Shown here piece by piece: positions 1-8,544 of a DNA stretch of 64,000 nt (its first letter is position 1; each line of letters begins with the position of its first letter). The translations under genes and the position numbers were made by a program. Under the pieces are notes generated by a model. The model saw only the letters and a list, made by a program, of their open reading frames with translations. It had not been told where the DNA came from and ran no database searches. The stretch comes from Acidobacteriota bacterium (lineage in GTDB: Bacteria > Acidobacteriota > Terriglobia > Bryobacterales > Bryobacteraceae), in assembly GCA_018268715.1 (NCBI GenBank), contig JAFDVZ010000008.1:494325-558324 (forward strand), in the 5' to 3' direction.

Positions 1-1
1 G

Positions 2-853
2 ACGGCCGCGGTTCCGGAGGTTGTCGAAGCGGTGCGGGCGCTGCCGGTGCGGGAGGCGATTCTCGATGGCGAAGCGATCAGCCTGCAAGGCGACGGGCGT
101 CCTCAACCGTTTCAGGTGACGATGCGGCGGTTCGGACGGAAGCTGGATGTCGAACGGTTGCGGGCGGAGTTGCCGATACAGCCGTTCTGGTTCGATGTGC
201 TGTATCTGGACGGCGGGCCGCTGGTGGATGAGGCGCAGCGGCGGCGGTTCGAGGCGCTCTCTCGTGTGGCGCCGCCGGAGACGTTGATACCGGCGATGGT
301 GACGGCCGATCGGGAGCGGGCGCGGGGGTTCGTCGAGGAGGCGTTCCGGCGCGGACACGAGGGGGTGATGGCGAAGTCGCTCGAGGCCGGGTACCTGGTG
401 GGCGCGCGTGGGCAGAGTTGGCTGAAGGTCAAGCGTGCGAAGACGCTGGACCTGGTGATTCTGGCGGCGGAGTGGGGCAGCGGGCGGCGCGAAGGCTGGC
501 TGAGCAACCTGCACCTGGGGGCGCGCGACGTCGTGAAGGGCGGCTTCGCGATGCTGGGCAAAACGTTCAAGGGATTGACGGACGAGATGCTGGCGTGGCA
601 GACGCAGGAGTTGTTGAAGCGGGAGGTGGCGCGCGATGCGTACACTGTACACGTTGAGCCGTCGCTGGTGGCGGAGATCGCCTACAACGACCTGCAAGTG
701 AGCCCGCGCTATGCGAGCGGCTACGCGCTGCGGTTCGCTCGCGTGAAGCGGTACCGCACGGACAAGACCGCCGCGGAGGCCGACACGTTCCAGAGCATCC
801 TTGCGCGCGAGGCCGTTCCAGGCGGATATCCTGAAGAAGGACCCACAACATGA
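2..853 (+). CDS. ATP-dependent DNA ligase, 3' portion (5' end outside window)
   Basis: Open from the left edge of the window to a TGA at 851-853, giving about 283 residues of the C-terminal part of an ATP-dependent DNA ligase, which seals nicks through an enzyme-AMP intermediate. Nucleotidyltransferase motif III is seen as ILDGEA, IIIa as FWFDVLYLDG, motif IV as EGVMAK and motif V as WLKVKR. They are followed by an OB-fold tail ending in a typical ligase stretch (RYASGYALRFARVKRYR). The KxDG lysine that carries AMP lies upstream of the window, so catalytic competence cannot be judged here. The stop overlaps the ATG of the next gene (ATGA), which suggests translational coupling. No polymerase or Ku gene is visible, so a role in end joining is not supported. 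Confidence 0.9.
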   Translation, partial: TAAVPEVVEAVRALPVREAILDGEAISLQGDGRPQPFQVTMRRFGRKLDVERLRAELPIQPFWFDVLYLDGGPLVDEAQRRRFEALSRVAPPETLIPAMVTADRERARGFVEEAFRRGHEGVMAKSLEAGYLVGARGQSWLKVKRAKTLDLVILAAEWGSGRREGWLSNLHLGARDVVKGGFAMLGKTFKGLTDEMLAWQTQELLKREVARDAYTVHVEPSLVAEIAYNDLQVSPRYASGYALRFARVKRYRTDKTAAEADTFQSILAREAVPGGYPEEGPTT

Positions 854-2121
854 GCCTATATTGCGCCATCGGATCGGAAACTACGGAACTGTCCGCCGCC
901 GACTTGAAGCAGGCCCTCTTTCAGGCCTTCGCGGCGCTGGGCGACCGCCGCGGCGTGCTCGCCCTGCCGCCCGATTTCACCCGCTTCCATTCGCGCGCGG
1001 GCGACGTCACGCGCATCGCCTGGGAGTGCTACGGGGAGCGGCTGAAGTGCGTGATGCCGGCGCTGGGGACGCACGTGCCGATGACAGCGGGCGAGATCTC
1101 GACGATGTTCGGCGATATGCCCGGCGGGTTGTTCCGGGTGCACGACTGGCGCTCCGATCTGGCGACGCTCGGTGAAGTTCCGGCCCAGTTCGTGAGCGAG
1201 CAGTCCGAAGGCAAGCTCGATTACACGTGGCCCGCGCAGGTGAACCGGATCCTGGTGGACGGCGGGTTCGACCTGATCCTTTCGATCGGCCAGGTGGTGC
1301 CGCACGAAGTGATCGGGATGGCCAACTACAACAAGAATATCTTCGTGGGCACGGGCGGGTCGATGGGCATCAACCGCAGCCACTTCCTGGGCGCGGTGTA
1401 CGGCATGGAGCGCATCATGGGCCGCGCGGATAATCCCGTGCGGCGGGTGATGAACTACGCCTCAGACCATTTCGCCACCGGGCTGCCGATCGTGTACGCG
1501 CTGACCGTCATCGGCAAGAACGCGGCGGGCAAACAGGTGATCCGCGGGCTGTATGTCGGCGATGACGTGGAGTGCTTCCTAAAGGCCTCCGAACTGAGCC
1601 TGAAGGTGAACTTCGTGATGCTCGAGCAGCCGCTCAAGAAGGCGGTGGTGTTCCTCGATCCGTCGGAGTTCAAGAGCACGTGGCTCGGCAACAAGTCGGT
1701 GTACCGGACGCGCATGGCGCTGGCGGACGGGGCGGAGTTGGTCGTGCTCGCGCCGGGGGTGAAGGAGTTCGGCGAGGATCCGACGATCGACAAGCTGATC
1801 CGCAAGTACGGCTATCTGACGACGCCTCGGATTCTGAAGGCGGTGAGCGAGAACGCCGACCTGGGCGCGAATCTCAGCGCGGCGGCGCACCTGATTCACG
1901 GCTCGTCGGAGGAGCGGTTCAGCATCACGTACTGTCCGGGCCACCTGACGCGCGAGGAGGTGGAGGGCGTGAACTTCCGCTACGCCTCGCTCGATGAGAT
2001 GAGCGTGCGGTACGATCCCGCGAAGCTCGCGGATGGCTACAACGACGTGGACGGCGAAGAGGTGTTCTATATTTCGAATCCGGCGCTCGGATTGTGGGCC
2101 TATAAGGGCCGTTTTGAATAG
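850..2121 (+). CDS. LarA-family (lactate racemase superfamily, DUF2088) protein
   Basis: 423-residue protein of the LarA superfamily. Members use a nickel-pincer nucleotide to racemise or epimerise 2-hydroxyacids. Counterparts of LarA motifs are visible: DFTR near residue 43, GTHVPMT (LarA GxHRPxT histidine) near residue 75, and VVPHEVIGMANYNKN, where the His and Lys fit the two residues that contact the cofactor. The family includes lactate, malate and sugar-acid racemases or epimerases, so the substrate is not assigned. Relatives in soil bacteria are sometimes annotated as sugar-acid epimerases. No larB, larC or larE cofactor genes are in the window, so the cofactor would have to be made from elsewhere in the genome. 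Its ATG overlaps the ligase stop codon by four bases. Confidence 0.75.
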   Translation: MSLYCAIGSETTELSAADLKQALFQAFAALGDRRGVLALPPDFTRFHSRAGDVTRIAWECYGERLKCVMPALGTHVPMTAGEISTMFGDMPGGLFRVHDWRSDLATLGEVPAQFVSEQSEGKLDYTWPAQVNRILVDGGFDLILSIGQVVPHEVIGMANYNKNIFVGTGGSMGINRSHFLGAVYGMERIMGRADNPVRRVMNYASDHFATGLPIVYALTVIGKNAAGKQVIRGLYVGDDVECFLKASELSLKVNFVMLEQPLKKAVVFLDPSEFKSTWLGNKSVYRTRMALADGAELVVLAPGVKEFGEDPTIDKLIRKYGYLTTPRILKAVSENADLGANLSAAAHLIHGSSEERFSITYCPGHLTREEVEGVNFRYASLDEMSVRYDPAKLADGYNDVDGEEVFYISNPALGLWAYKGRFE

Positions 2122-2156
2122 CCGCCGCGCTATACTTCGGCAGAGGTAATCGCCGA

Positions 2157-2612
2157 GTGCCGGACATCCAATCCGTCCTGCGCCTGCTGAACGAGCAGAG
2201 CACGCTCTCCCTGGCCACGTCGTCGGCCGATGGAACGTCGCGTGTCGCGCCTGTGTACTATCTGGCGGACGAGCGGCTCCGCCTGTATTGGTTCTCGTCG
2301 GGGTCGAGCGAGCACAGCCGGAACCTGGAGCGCGACGCGCGGGCCGCGGTGACGGTTTTCGCTTCGACGGATCGGTGGCGCGAGATCCGCGGCGTGCAGA
2401 TGCGGGGCAAGGCGGCGCCGGTGACCGACGCCGAGGTGCGCGCGACGATCGAGGCGACATACGGAGAGCGGTTCGCACTGGACGATAACTTCAAGCCGAT
2501 CATCGCCCGGACCACGTTGTGGGTTTTCGATCCGGACTGGGTGCGATATATCGATAACTCGAAGTATTTCGGCTACCAGGACGAGTTCGAGTTCATCGCG
2601 CCGGGCCGGTGA
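2157..2612 (+). CDS. Pyridoxamine 5'-phosphate oxidase-fold (PPOX/FMN-binding) protein
   Basis: 151-residue single-domain split-barrel protein, beginning at GTG with an AGAGG-like ribosome site about 12 bases upstream. The N-terminal part (LNEQSTLSLATSSADG then RVAPVYYLADE) is the usual strand pattern of small PPOX proteins that bind FMN, F420 or haem. The C-terminal ARTTLWVFDPDWVRYID is also typical. The enzymatic role is unknown. The length fits a stand-alone flavin-binding oxidoreductase, and no residue visible here decides between FMN and F420. It lies between the LarA-like gene and a convergent amidase gene that ends two bases away. Confidence 0.7.
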   Translation: MPDIQSVLRLLNEQSTLSLATSSADGTSRVAPVYYLADERLRLYWFSSGSSEHSRNLERDARAAVTVFASTDRWREIRGVQMRGKAAPVTDAEVRATIEATYGERFALDDNFKPIIARTTLWVFDPDWVRYIDNSKYFGYQDEFEFIAPGR

Positions 2613-2613
2613 G

Positions 2614-4014
2614 TTATAACTCGGGCCGTCGCCGCCAATAACCGGCAGCGCTTTCATAGGCGTGGGCGAGTTGGAGGACGCTCCATTCGTCCCGCCAGCG
2701 TCCTACGATTTGCAGCCCGACGGGCAGGCCTTCGGCGGTGAATCCGCAGGGGACCGAAATCGCCGGGTTACCAGCTACCGAGATGTAGTAACACGACCGC
2801 ATCCAGTCGGTGTAACTCGTCATCGGGACGCCGTCGATTTCGCTTATGTAGGGCTGTTGAACGTCGAACGGCGGGACCTGCGTCACCGGCAGGATGAAAT
2901 ACTCGTAGCGCTCCAGCAACTGCTGGAATCGTTGCCAGAAGGCGGTGTGGGCGAATTCGGCGCGGCTGATGTCGCGGGCGGCGAGGCTTGCGCCGCGGTC
3001 GATCTCGTGCCGGATCGTGTCCTTCAATTGCGCTTTGGCGGCGGGCGGGAGGTCGCCGAACGCGGCTTCGAAGGTCCAGGCGCGGAGCGTGAGGAAGGTC
3101 TCGTTGACGCCCTCGAAGCCCGGTTCGGCCACCTCGACGATGCAGCCCAGATCCTCGAAGACGCGGCGCTGGGCGTCCACCACAGCGCGGATGCGGCGGT
3201 CGAAGGGGACGCCGCCCAGGTCGCGGAACCAGGCGATGCGGACGCCTTTGAGGTCGCGGCCGAGAGGCTCGGCGAAGACCTCGCCGGGGTGATCCAGGCT
3301 GATGGGCGAGCGCGCGTCGGGCCCCGCGATGGCGCTCAGCATCATCGCCACATCGGCCACGGTGCGAGCCATCGGGCCAGTGACGGCGAGCGGCGACCAG
3401 GCCAGCCCGAAGGCGCGGTTGGGGACTCGGCCCGGCGCGGTGCGCAATCCTACGACATTGCAGAACGCCGCGGGATTGCGGAGGGAGCCGCCCATGTCGC
3501 TGCCGTCGGCGATGGGCGTGAAACCGCAGGCGAGCGCGACCGCCGCGCCGCCGCTGCTACCGCCACAGGTTCTGGAAACGTCGTAGGGATTCAGCGTGGC
3601 GCCGAAGACCGGATTGAACGTCTGCGAGCCCGCTCCGAATTCGGGCGTGTTGGTTTTACCCAACGTGATGGCGCCGGCGCGTTTCAAACGTTCCACCACG
3701 ATTTCGTCCTGGACCGGGATGTTGTCGCGAAACAGCGGCGATCCGAATGTCGTCCGGACGCCGGCGGTCTCGGCCAGATCCTTGTGCGCGACGGGAAGGC
3801 CGTGCAAGGGGCCGCGCAGGCGCCCGTGGACCTGGTCCTCGTCGGCGGCCGCCGCCTCCCGCATGGCCTGTTCGGCGGTCAACGTGACGATCGCGTTGAC
3901 GCGCGGATTCAGGCGTTCGATGCGGTCCAGGTGCGCGGTCACGAGTTCGCGCGCGGAAAGGCCGCCTTCGCGGATCAGGCGGGCCATGTCGACGGCGGTC
4001 ATGAAGCAGTCCAT
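2614..4014 (-). CDS. Amidase-signature family hydrolase
   Basis: 466-residue member of the amidase signature family, which hydrolyses carboxamides by a Ser-cisSer-Lys triad. The lysine is in AHKDLAET, the glycine/serine-rich signature is CGGSSGGAAVALACG, and the nucleophile region is DGSDMGGSLRNPA. This is complete and of normal length. It resembles GatA in fold, but no gatB or gatC is adjacent and the C-terminal region looks like stand-alone amidases, so a tRNA-amidotransferase role is unlikely. The start ATG at 4014 is about 45 bases from the divergent ABC transporter gene, so the two share a short promoter region. Confidence 0.88.
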   Translation of the reverse strand: MDCFMTAVDMARLIREGGLSARELVTAHLDRIERLNPRVNAIVTLTAEQAMREAAAADEDQVHGRLRGPLHGLPVAHKDLAETAGVRTTFGSPLFRDNIPVQDEIVVERLKRAGAITLGKTNTPEFGAGSQTFNPVFGATLNPYDVSRTCGGSSGGAAVALACGFTPIADGSDMGGSLRNPAAFCNVVGLRTAPGRVPNRAFGLAWSPLAVTGPMARTVADVAMMLSAIAGPDARSPISLDHPGEVFAEPLGRDLKGVRIAWFRDLGGVPFDRRIRAVVDAQRRVFEDLGCIVEVAEPGFEGVNETFLTLRAWTFEAAFGDLPPAAKAQLKDTIRHEIDRGASLAARDISRAEFAHTAFWQRFQQLLERYEYFILPVTQVPPFDVQQPYISEIDGVPMTSYTDWMRSCYYISVAGNPAISVPCGFTAEGLPVGLQIVGRWRDEWSVLQLAHAYESAAGYWRRRPEL

Positions 4015-4059
4015 GCAGTTCTCATGATGACAGCGCCACGGTAGAATCGGGGTTACCCG

Positions 4060-4731
4060 ATGCTCGCCAACGTCCGGAACCTATCCAAACAATTCGGCCG
4101 GAATGCGGTTTTGAGCGACGTGTCGTTTTCCGTGCGCGAGGGCGAGGTGTTGGGGCTGATCGGGCCGAACGGATCGGGCAAGACGACGTTGTTCGAATGC
4201 CTGGCGGGCTTGCTGCCCTGCGACTCCGGCGCGGTGGACTTCCGGGGCGAACCGCTCAAGCCCGCGCGCCGCAAGGAAGCGCTGTTCTACATGCCCGACG
4301 GCATACGGCCGTGGCCGGATCAGACCGTCGCCTGGGCGCTCGACTTCTTCGCCCGGATGTGGCGGCGGCCGGCCGGCGACACGGCCCAGGCTTGGGGGCT
4401 TGCGCCGCTGGCTCGCTCGCGCATCGGCGCGCTGTCGAAGGGCGAGTTGAAGCGCACCCTCCTGGCGTTGGCGCTGCTGACGCCGCAGCCGTTGCTGCTG
4501 CTCGACGAACCGTTCGACGGCCTCGATTTCCGGCAGACTCGCGAGGCAATGGCGCTGCTGCGCGGACGGCCGCTCGACGAAGGACGCACGCTGCTGGTCA
4601 GCATCCACCAACTGACGGACGCCGCGCGCGTCTCCGACCGGTTGGTGTTGCTGAGCCGCGGACGCGTCGTCGCCGAAGGCTCGCCCGCCGAGTTGCATCC
4701 GCTCGAGGAGGTCTTTCTTGCGCTCACTTAG
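4060..4731 (+). CDS. ABC transporter ATP-binding protein (GldA-like)
   Basis: 223-residue ATPase subunit. Walker A is GPNGSGKTT near residue 33, the signature is ALSKGELKR and Walker B is LLLLDEPFDG, followed by the H-loop SIHQ. It would power the membrane subunit encoded directly downstream, whose start lies inside the end of this gene (14-bp overlap). The pair looks like a two-component ABC-2 exporter of the GldA/GldF kind, but the substrate is not indicated. Confidence 0.9.
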   Translation: MLANVRNLSKQFGRNAVLSDVSFSVREGEVLGLIGPNGSGKTTLFECLAGLLPCDSGAVDFRGEPLKPARRKEALFYMPDGIRPWPDQTVAWALDFFARMWRRPAGDTAQAWGLAPLARSRIGALSKGELKRTLLALALLTPQPLLLLDEPFDGLDFRQTREAMALLRGRPLDEGRTLLVSIHQLTDAARVSDRLVLLSRGRVVAEGSPAELHPLEEVFLALT

Positions 4732-6025
4732 AGCGCTCGCGGGTAAGGAGTGGCGCGAACTGCTGGCCTCGCGCTCCTTCTGGCTGCTGCTTGCGATCGT
4801 AGGACCGCTAACCGGGCACGCGTTCATCACCGCGGTGGAATCGTACGCCGAAATGAGCGGCGCCGCCGGGGCGCCCGCCGCCCTGCCGCAAGGACTGACG
4901 CCGCTCGACGGGATCTTCGTCCCCGCGTTCGGCGCTTACGACCTAGCCATCACGCTCCTGTTTCCGTTCGTCGCGATCCGGCTGGTCGCCTCCGAAAAGG
5001 AGAGCGGAGCGTTGAAGCTGATGCTGCAATCGCCCGCCGGATTGCCCGCGATGATGGCCGCCAAGGGCGTTGTGCTGGCGGCGGGGTGGGCGCTTGCGTG
5101 GCTGCCCGGACTCGCCGCCGTGGCGCTGTGGCGGATCTACGGAGGGCACGTGTACGCGCCGGAGTTGCTGAACCTGCTCGCGGGACACGCGCTGCGATTC
5201 GTTCTGAGCGCCGGGGTGGCGGTGGCCGCCGCGGCCGTCGCGCCCGGAGCCGCCAGCGCCGCCATCGCGACGCTCGCCTTCACGGTGGGGACCTGGGCGC
5301 TTGACTTCGTCGCCATGGCGCGCGGCGGCGTGCTTCAACAGATTGCGGCGTACACGCCCGCGGCGGCGCTACGCGGCTTCGAACAGGGCCAGTTGCGAGC
5401 GGGTGCGGCCGCCGTCACCTTGCTGGTGGGACTGGCGGGATTCGCCTTCGCCGCCGTGTGGATCTCGCCGGAGAGCCATCGGCGCAGGCTCCGGAATACG
5501 GCGATCGTCGCCGCCGCGGCGGGGGCGGCCGTCTGGAGCGCGGCGCTGATGCGGCCGAGTTGGGATCTCAGCGAGAATCGCCGCAACTCGTTCCCGCGCG
5601 CCGATGAGCAGGCCTTGCGACGCATTGGCGCGCCGTTGCGCGTCACCGTGAACCTGGCCGCCGAGGATCCCCGCCTGACCGATCTCGAGCGCAACATCCT
5701 GGCCAAGCTCGACCGCGTGTTGCCCTCGGTGCGGGTGGAGTACGCGGCCCGCACACGGTCGGGACTGTTTGAAGGCGACCGCTACGGCGAGATCTGGTAC
5801 GAGTTCAACGGCCACAAGGCCATGAACCGGTCCACCACGGAGCCAATCGTGCTCGACACGCTGTATTCGCTCGCCGGCGTCGCCGCGCCGAACCGTGGGG
5901 GCGAGCCCGACTATCCGGGATATCCGTTGAACGCGCGTCCGACGGGCGCCACTCTCCTCTATTACCTGTTCTGGCCCGCCGCCGTCATCGGCGCGGGATG
6001 GCTACACTTTCGTTATAGGAGCTAA
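4718..6025 (+). CDS. ABC-2 type permease with GldG-like C-terminal region
   Basis: 435 residues, read from a TTG at 4718 preceded by GAGGAGG six bases upstream. The first ~260 residues hold about six hydrophobic segments typical of ABC-2 permeases. The short motif ASEKESGALKLMLQSP is the cytoplasmic loop seen in GldF-type proteins. Residues ~285-360 (DLSENRRNSFPRADEQALR then VTVNLAAEDPRLTDLERN) resemble the start of GldG-type auxiliary proteins, followed by a last membrane segment near the C-terminus. The protein therefore looks like a permease with a shortened GldG-like periplasmic part. Gliding is not implied, because no other gld genes are present. It overlaps the ATPase gene and is followed two bases later by a DUF1080 gene. 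Confidence 0.75.
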   Translation: MRSLRALAGKEWRELLASRSFWLLLAIVGPLTGHAFITAVESYAEMSGAAGAPAALPQGLTPLDGIFVPAFGAYDLAITLLFPFVAIRLVASEKESGALKLMLQSPAGLPAMMAAKGVVLAAGWALAWLPGLAAVALWRIYGGHVYAPELLNLLAGHALRFVLSAGVAVAAAAVAPGAASAAIATLAFTVGTWALDFVAMARGGVLQQIAAYTPAAALRGFEQGQLRAGAAAVTLLVGLAGFAFAAVWISPESHRRRLRNTAIVAAAAGAAVWSAALMRPSWDLSENRRNSFPRADEQALRRIGAPLRVTVNLAAEDPRLTDLERNILAKLDRVLPSVRVEYAARTRSGLFEGDRYGEIWYEFNGHKAMNRSTTEPIVLDTLYSLAGVAAPNRGGEPDYPGYPLNARPTGATLLYYLFWPAAVIGAGWLHFRYRS

Positions 6026-6026
6026 C

Positions 6027-6710
6027 TTGAATAAACTGATCGCCGCCGCATTGGCGCTAGCCGCCGCGCTGACCGCCGCCGAACCCGTGAAGCCCGCGGG
6101 ATTCGCCGGAGTGGTCGGCAACTGGAGCGTCATCGAAGACTCGGGCAAGAGCGTCCTCATGGTGGACGGCCGCGAATGGAAGCGCGGACAGCCCGCGGGC
6201 GGTTTGGCCGACACCGCGCGCGCCATCTACGGCGCCCGTCATGAGGAGTTCATCGACAACGTGAAGGCCTTCGCCTACTTTCCCTACGCAGTGGCGAAGG
6301 GCGTCGACGACTTGCGCGACGGCGAGATTTCGATGAGCTTCAAACTGGTAGACGGCAAGTTGGACCAGTGCGCGGGCATCCTGTTCAACCTGAAGCCGAC
6401 CGGCGACTACCTGGCGGTCCGTTTCAACGCCAAGGAGGACAACCTGGTGCTGTGGACCTTCAACAAGGGCGTGCGCAAGTTCGTCAAAAAGGGCTCGGAG
6501 AACATGCCGCTGCAGATGAAGCAGTGGTACACGATGAAGATCGCGGTCCACGGCGCGCAGTTACAGGGCTGGTTGAACGGCAAACTGCTGCTCGACTACA
6601 CGCTGCCGGAGCCGGTGACGGGCAAGATCGGCCTGTGGTCGAAAACCGACAGCGTGAGTCTGTTCGACGATTACCGCTTTACTTCCACAGCCGGCGGGTC
6701 ACCGAAATAA
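6027..6710 (+). CDS. Secreted DUF1080/LamG-like protein
   Basis: 227 residues from a TTG start with AGGAG at 6017-6021. A signal peptide (MNKLIAAALALAAALTAAEP) precedes a concanavalin-like fold. The body has the DUF1080-type strands DGEISMSFKLVDG, GILFNLKPTGDYLAVRFN and KIGLWSKTDSVSLFDDYRF. The family includes 3-keto-disaccharide hydrolases and carbohydrate-binding domains, and no catalytic residue can be assigned by eye. It follows the exporter genes by one base and is probably co-transcribed. Its last 32 bases overlap the end of the convergent symporter gene. Confidence 0.75.
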   Translation: MNKLIAAALALAAALTAAEPVKPAGFAGVVGNWSVIEDSGKSVLMVDGREWKRGQPAGGLADTARAIYGARHEEFIDNVKAFAYFPYAVAKGVDDLRDGEISMSFKLVDGKLDQCAGILFNLKPTGDYLAVRFNAKEDNLVLWTFNKGVRKFVKKGSENMPLQMKQWYTMKIAVHGAQLQGWLNGKLLLDYTLPEPVTGKIGLWSKTDSVSLFDDYRFTSTAGGSPK

Positions 6711-8481
6711 CCACCGCGCCGCTCGCCACCATCACCACGGCGAGCACCGCGGTGTAGCCCATGCGCCCATACAAGTAGTTGCCGACCGTGAACAGTCCGG
6801 ACCACACCAGCGCGGTTCCGGCCACCCATCCCAACATCGCCAGCGGGATGTTGTCCTCGCGCGCGTAGGCCGCGGCTTCGGCGTCGCTGACGCCCGCCTC
6901 GATGCGGACTTGCGTCCAGCCGGGGCCGAAGGGCCGCACCTGCTTGTAGAAAGAGATCAGCGTGGCGCGGTCGGTCTGCGGGCCGATAAAGGCAGTCGCC
7001 ATCCAGCAGATGGTGGTCCCGATCACAGTCATCAGCAGTTCCGGCGCCGTGCCGAAGCCGATGCCGGCCTTATGAAGGATCAGGAACAGAATCGAAATCA
7101 GGAACGAACTGACCATGGCGACGATCTCGCACCAGGCCGTGATGCGCCACCAGAACCAGCGCAGCAGGTAGAGCAGGCCCGTTCCCGCGCCCACTTGCAG
7201 CATGATGTTGAAGTTATCCTGCGCCGATTGCAGGATGAACACGGTTGACGAGGACAGCACGAACAGGATGATGGTGGCCCAGCGTCCCGCCTTCACATAG
7301 TGCTGCTCGGTGTCTCCCGGGTGCATGAAGCGCCGGTAGAAGTCATGGACGAGATAGGATGCGCCCCAGTTGAGGTGAGTCAGAATCGTCGATGAGTTAG
7401 CGGCGATCAATCCGCCCACCATCAGTCCGATCCACCCGGCGGGCAGGAACTTGAGCATCGCAGAGAAGGCCATGTCATGGCCGACCAGCGCCGGGTCGAC
7501 GTTCGGAAAGGCCTTCCGGATGTCGGACAGTTCAGGGAACACGATGATCGACGCGAGGCCGGTGAGAATCCACGGCCACGGGCGCAGGACGTAGTGCGCC
7601 AGGTTGAAGAACAGGGTCCCGCCCAGCGAATCCTTTTCGGATTTCGAGGCTAACATGCGCTGCGCGATGTAGCTTCCGCCGCCGGGCTCCGCGCCGGGAT
7701 ACCAGACCGCCCACCACTGCACGGCCAGCGGCATGATGAAGACCGCCACCGCCAGGTCCCAGTTACTCGAGAAATCGGGCAGCATGTTCAGGTAATTCAC
7801 GCCGCCGGGGCCCACCTTATGCGCCAGCTTGTCGACCAGTCCGCCCAGGCCGCCAACCTCGGGCAGGGTCACGGCGAAGTAAGCCGCCGCGATCACCGCC
7901 GCCATCTTGATGAAGAACTGCACCATGTCGATCACCAGCACGCCCCACAGGCCGGAGTGCGCGGCGAAGACGACGTTCAGCAGTCCCACGGCGAGCAGCG
8001 TCTGCCATCGCGACATGCCGAACAGCACGTTGGCGATCTTGCAGGCGGCCAGGTTCACCGACGCCATGATGATGCAGTTGAAGAACAGGCCCAGATAGAC
8101 GGCGCGGAATCCGCGGACGGCCATCGCCGCCTTGCCCGAGTACCGGAGCTCATAGAACTCCAGGTCGGTCATAACTCCCGACCTTCTCCACAACCGGGCG
8201 AAGAAGAAGACCGTCGAGATACCGGTCAGCGTGAACGCCCACCACTGCCAGTTTCCGGCCACGCCCTGGGTGCGGACGAAGTTAGCGACCAGGTTGGGCG
8301 TGTCGCTCGAGAAGGTAGTGGCCACCATCGAAATGCCCGCCAGCCACCACGGGACAGACCTTCCGGAGGCGAAAAACTCAGCCGTGCTCTTGCCGGACCG
8401 CCGCCCGAAGAAGAGTGCGGGAACAAAGCAAATCAGGATCGAGACTGCGACGATGATCCAGTCGATGGCGTGTAGAGTCAT
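6679..8481 (-). CDS. Sodium:solute symporter (SSS family)
   Basis: 600-residue integral membrane protein with about 13-14 hydrophobic segments, beginning DWIIVAVSILICFVPALFF. SSS-family landmarks include FFASGRSVPWWLAGISM after the first segment and AVQWWAVWYPGAEPGGGSYIAQRM in the middle. It is expected to use a sodium gradient to import a small solute. Neighbouring genes (DUF1080 proteins, glycosidases) make a sugar or sugar-acid substrate plausible, but that is inference. It ends inside the last 32 bases of the convergent DUF1080 gene. Confidence 0.88.
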   Translation of the reverse strand: MTLHAIDWIIVAVSILICFVPALFFGRRSGKSTAEFFASGRSVPWWLAGISMVATTFSSDTPNLVANFVRTQGVAGNWQWWAFTLTGISTVFFFARLWRRSGVMTDLEFYELRYSGKAAMAVRGFRAVYLGLFFNCIIMASVNLAACKIANVLFGMSRWQTLLAVGLLNVVFAAHSGLWGVLVIDMVQFFIKMAAVIAAAYFAVTLPEVGGLGGLVDKLAHKVGPGGVNYLNMLPDFSSNWDLAVAVFIMPLAVQWWAVWYPGAEPGGGSYIAQRMLASKSEKDSLGGTLFFNLAHYVLRPWPWILTGLASIIVFPELSDIRKAFPNVDPALVGHDMAFSAMLKFLPAGWIGLMVGGLIAANSSTILTHLNWGASYLVHDFYRRFMHPGDTEQHYVKAGRWATIILFVLSSSTVFILQSAQDNFNIMLQVGAGTGLLYLLRWFWWRITAWCEIVAMVSSFLISILFLILHKAGIGFGTAPELLMTVIGTTICWMATAFIGPQTDRATLISFYKQVRPFGPGWTQVRIEAGVSDAEAAAYAREDNIPLAMLGWVAGTALVWSGLFTVGNYLYGRMGYTAVLAVVMVASGAVVISVTRRLWK

Positions 8482-8544
8482 GTAAGCGCTTGACGACGAG
8501 CATAGCGCAGTCCCGCGGCCGGGCGTCGTCCCGAATCGGCCGGT

